NCBI GenBank assembly: GCA_964465915.1
Contig: CAYXMJ010000162.1
Coordinates: forward strand, 1-6,817
DNA length: 6,817 nucleotides
Reading direction: 5' to 3'
Origin: CAVPHV01 sp964465915
GTDB lineage: Bacteria > Actinomycetota > Acidimicrobiia > Spongiisociales > UBA5794
The translations under genes and the position numbers were made by a program. The notes under the pieces are model-generated. The model made no database searches. It was not told the DNA's origin and worked only from the letters and a program-made list of their open reading frames with translations. This document shows positions 6,093-6,817 of this stretch, piece after piece; the first letter of the stretch is position 1, and the number at the start of each line of letters is the position of its first letter.

Positions 6093-6817
6093 TGGACATC
6101 GGCGGCATCTTCATCGACGCGCTGCGGGCTGCAATTGGGCCGGTTGCCGCCGCCTACGCCGTGTCGGCGATCGGGCTGAATCTCCAGTTCGGCTACACCG
6201 GGTTGCTCAACTTCGGACATGTCGGATTCATGATGGTTGGTGCCTACGGGATGGCAATCACCGTTGACTTCGGTGGATCGCTCTGGTTGGGAATCCTGGT
6301 GGGGATCCTGGCCGCGGTCGTGCTCGGTCTGATCCTCGGCGTTCCGACCCTCCGCCTCCGCGCCGACTACCTCGCAATTGTCACGATCTCTGCTGCCGAG
6401 ATTCTGCGCCTGCTGGTCCGGTCGAGCTGGGCGAACCCACTCACCAGCAGCGTCTTTGGAATCCAAGGCTTTGCCGATGCCTTCTTCGAACTCAATCCCT
6501 TCGACGCCGGGTCGACCTATGGAATTGGGGACTTTGCGTTCCGCGGACGCCAGCTGTGGGTGATGGTGGTGTCGTGGGCCGTCGTGGGACTCGCCGTCGT
6601 GTTCGTTGCGCTGTTGATCAAGAGCCCTTGGGGCCGCGCCATCCGAGCGATTCGCGAGGATGAAGATGCCGTTCGAAGTCTGGGAAAGAACGTCTTCGGC
6701 TACAAGCTGCAGTCCTTGATGATCGGTGGAGCGCTCGGTGGTATCGGAGGCATGATGCTGGCCATCGAACAGCAGAATGTGTTCCCTGACGCGTTCCTGC
6801 CCAGAGTCACCTTCTTT
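6092..6817 (+). CDS. livM: LivM-type ABC permease, 3' end outside the window
   Basis: The frame stays open from the ATG at 6092 to the right edge, giving 242 residues with no stop, so the gene is partial. LivM hallmarks are IGLNLQFGYTGLLNFGHVGF near residues 27-46, the VPTLRLRADYLAIVT segment near 84-98, and the ATPase-contact loop SPWGRAIRAIREDEDAVRSLG near 179-199. The loop is followed by the KLQSLMIGGALGGIGG helix. LivM is the second membrane subunit and pairs with LivH to form the pore of a branched-chain amino acid-type importer. Family members are usually 300-400 residues, so roughly 60-150 are missing. Unlike its LivH partner it starts directly with membrane sequence and has no extra N-terminal domain. 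Its start is supported by the AGAGGA site and the one-base overlap with livH. The ATPase genes livG and livF would be expected beyond the edge. Confidence 0.93.
   Translation, partial: MDIGGIFIDALRAAIGPVAAAYAVSAIGLNLQFGYTGLLNFGHVGFMMVGAYGMAITVDFGGSLWLGILVGILAAVVLGLILGVPTLRLRADYLAIVTISAAEILRLLVRSSWANPLTSSVFGIQGFADAFFELNPFDAGSTYGIGDFAFRGRQLWVMVVSWAVVGLAVVFVALLIKSPWGRAIRAIREDEDAVRSLGKNVFGYKLQSLMIGGALGGIGGMMLAIEQQNVFPDAFLPRVTFF

Noticed and set aside
5858..6466. Minus-strand open frame of 202 codons opposite livH/livM
   Set aside because: It is antisense to two well-conserved permeases and highly polar with no recognisable family.

Overview
The window is GC-rich and bacterial. Its Shine-Dalgarno signals, frequent GTG starts, codon use and protein families point to an actinobacterium. 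An Acidimicrobiia-like lineage is my guess, but nothing here proves it. The DNA is densely coding: three complete genes on the + strand, one complete gene on the - strand, and one + strand gene cut by the right edge. No RNA gene, mobile element, CRISPR array or integration site is visible, and no gene-free stretch exceeds 300 bases.

Left part (1-1307). A small membrane protein of PLDc_N plus SHOCT type (85-423, +) converges on a potassium-channel-like protein (425-1150, -), with one base between their stop codons. The channel gene and the next gene are divergent. They share a spacer of about 157 bp in which I can place a weak -10 candidate for each direction.

Centre (1308-4709). A single large gene encodes a secreted 1133-residue protein. 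In order it has a signal peptide, a seven-repeat beta-propeller, a fibronectin type III domain, an uncharacterised beta-rich domain, a calcineurin-like metallophosphoesterase with nearly all metal-binding motifs, and a C-terminal concanavalin/LamG-like beta-sandwich. A perfect 11-bp hairpin starting in its stop codon is a good terminator candidate.

Right part (4800-6817). This is the start of a branched-chain amino acid-type (HAAT/Liv) ABC importer operon: livH, then livM overlapping by one base (TGATG). The LivH protein carries an N-terminal addition of about 135 residues, made of a signal peptide and a carboxypeptidase-regulatory-like beta-sandwich, before a normal-length permease. The ATPase and substrate-binding genes are not in the window; the ATPases would be expected to the right.

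The two observations most worth following are the propeller-phosphoesterase architecture and the extracytoplasmic domain fused to LivH. The sequence does not show an obviously new multi-gene system. The left, centre and right parts look like independent transcription units that happen to be adjacent.
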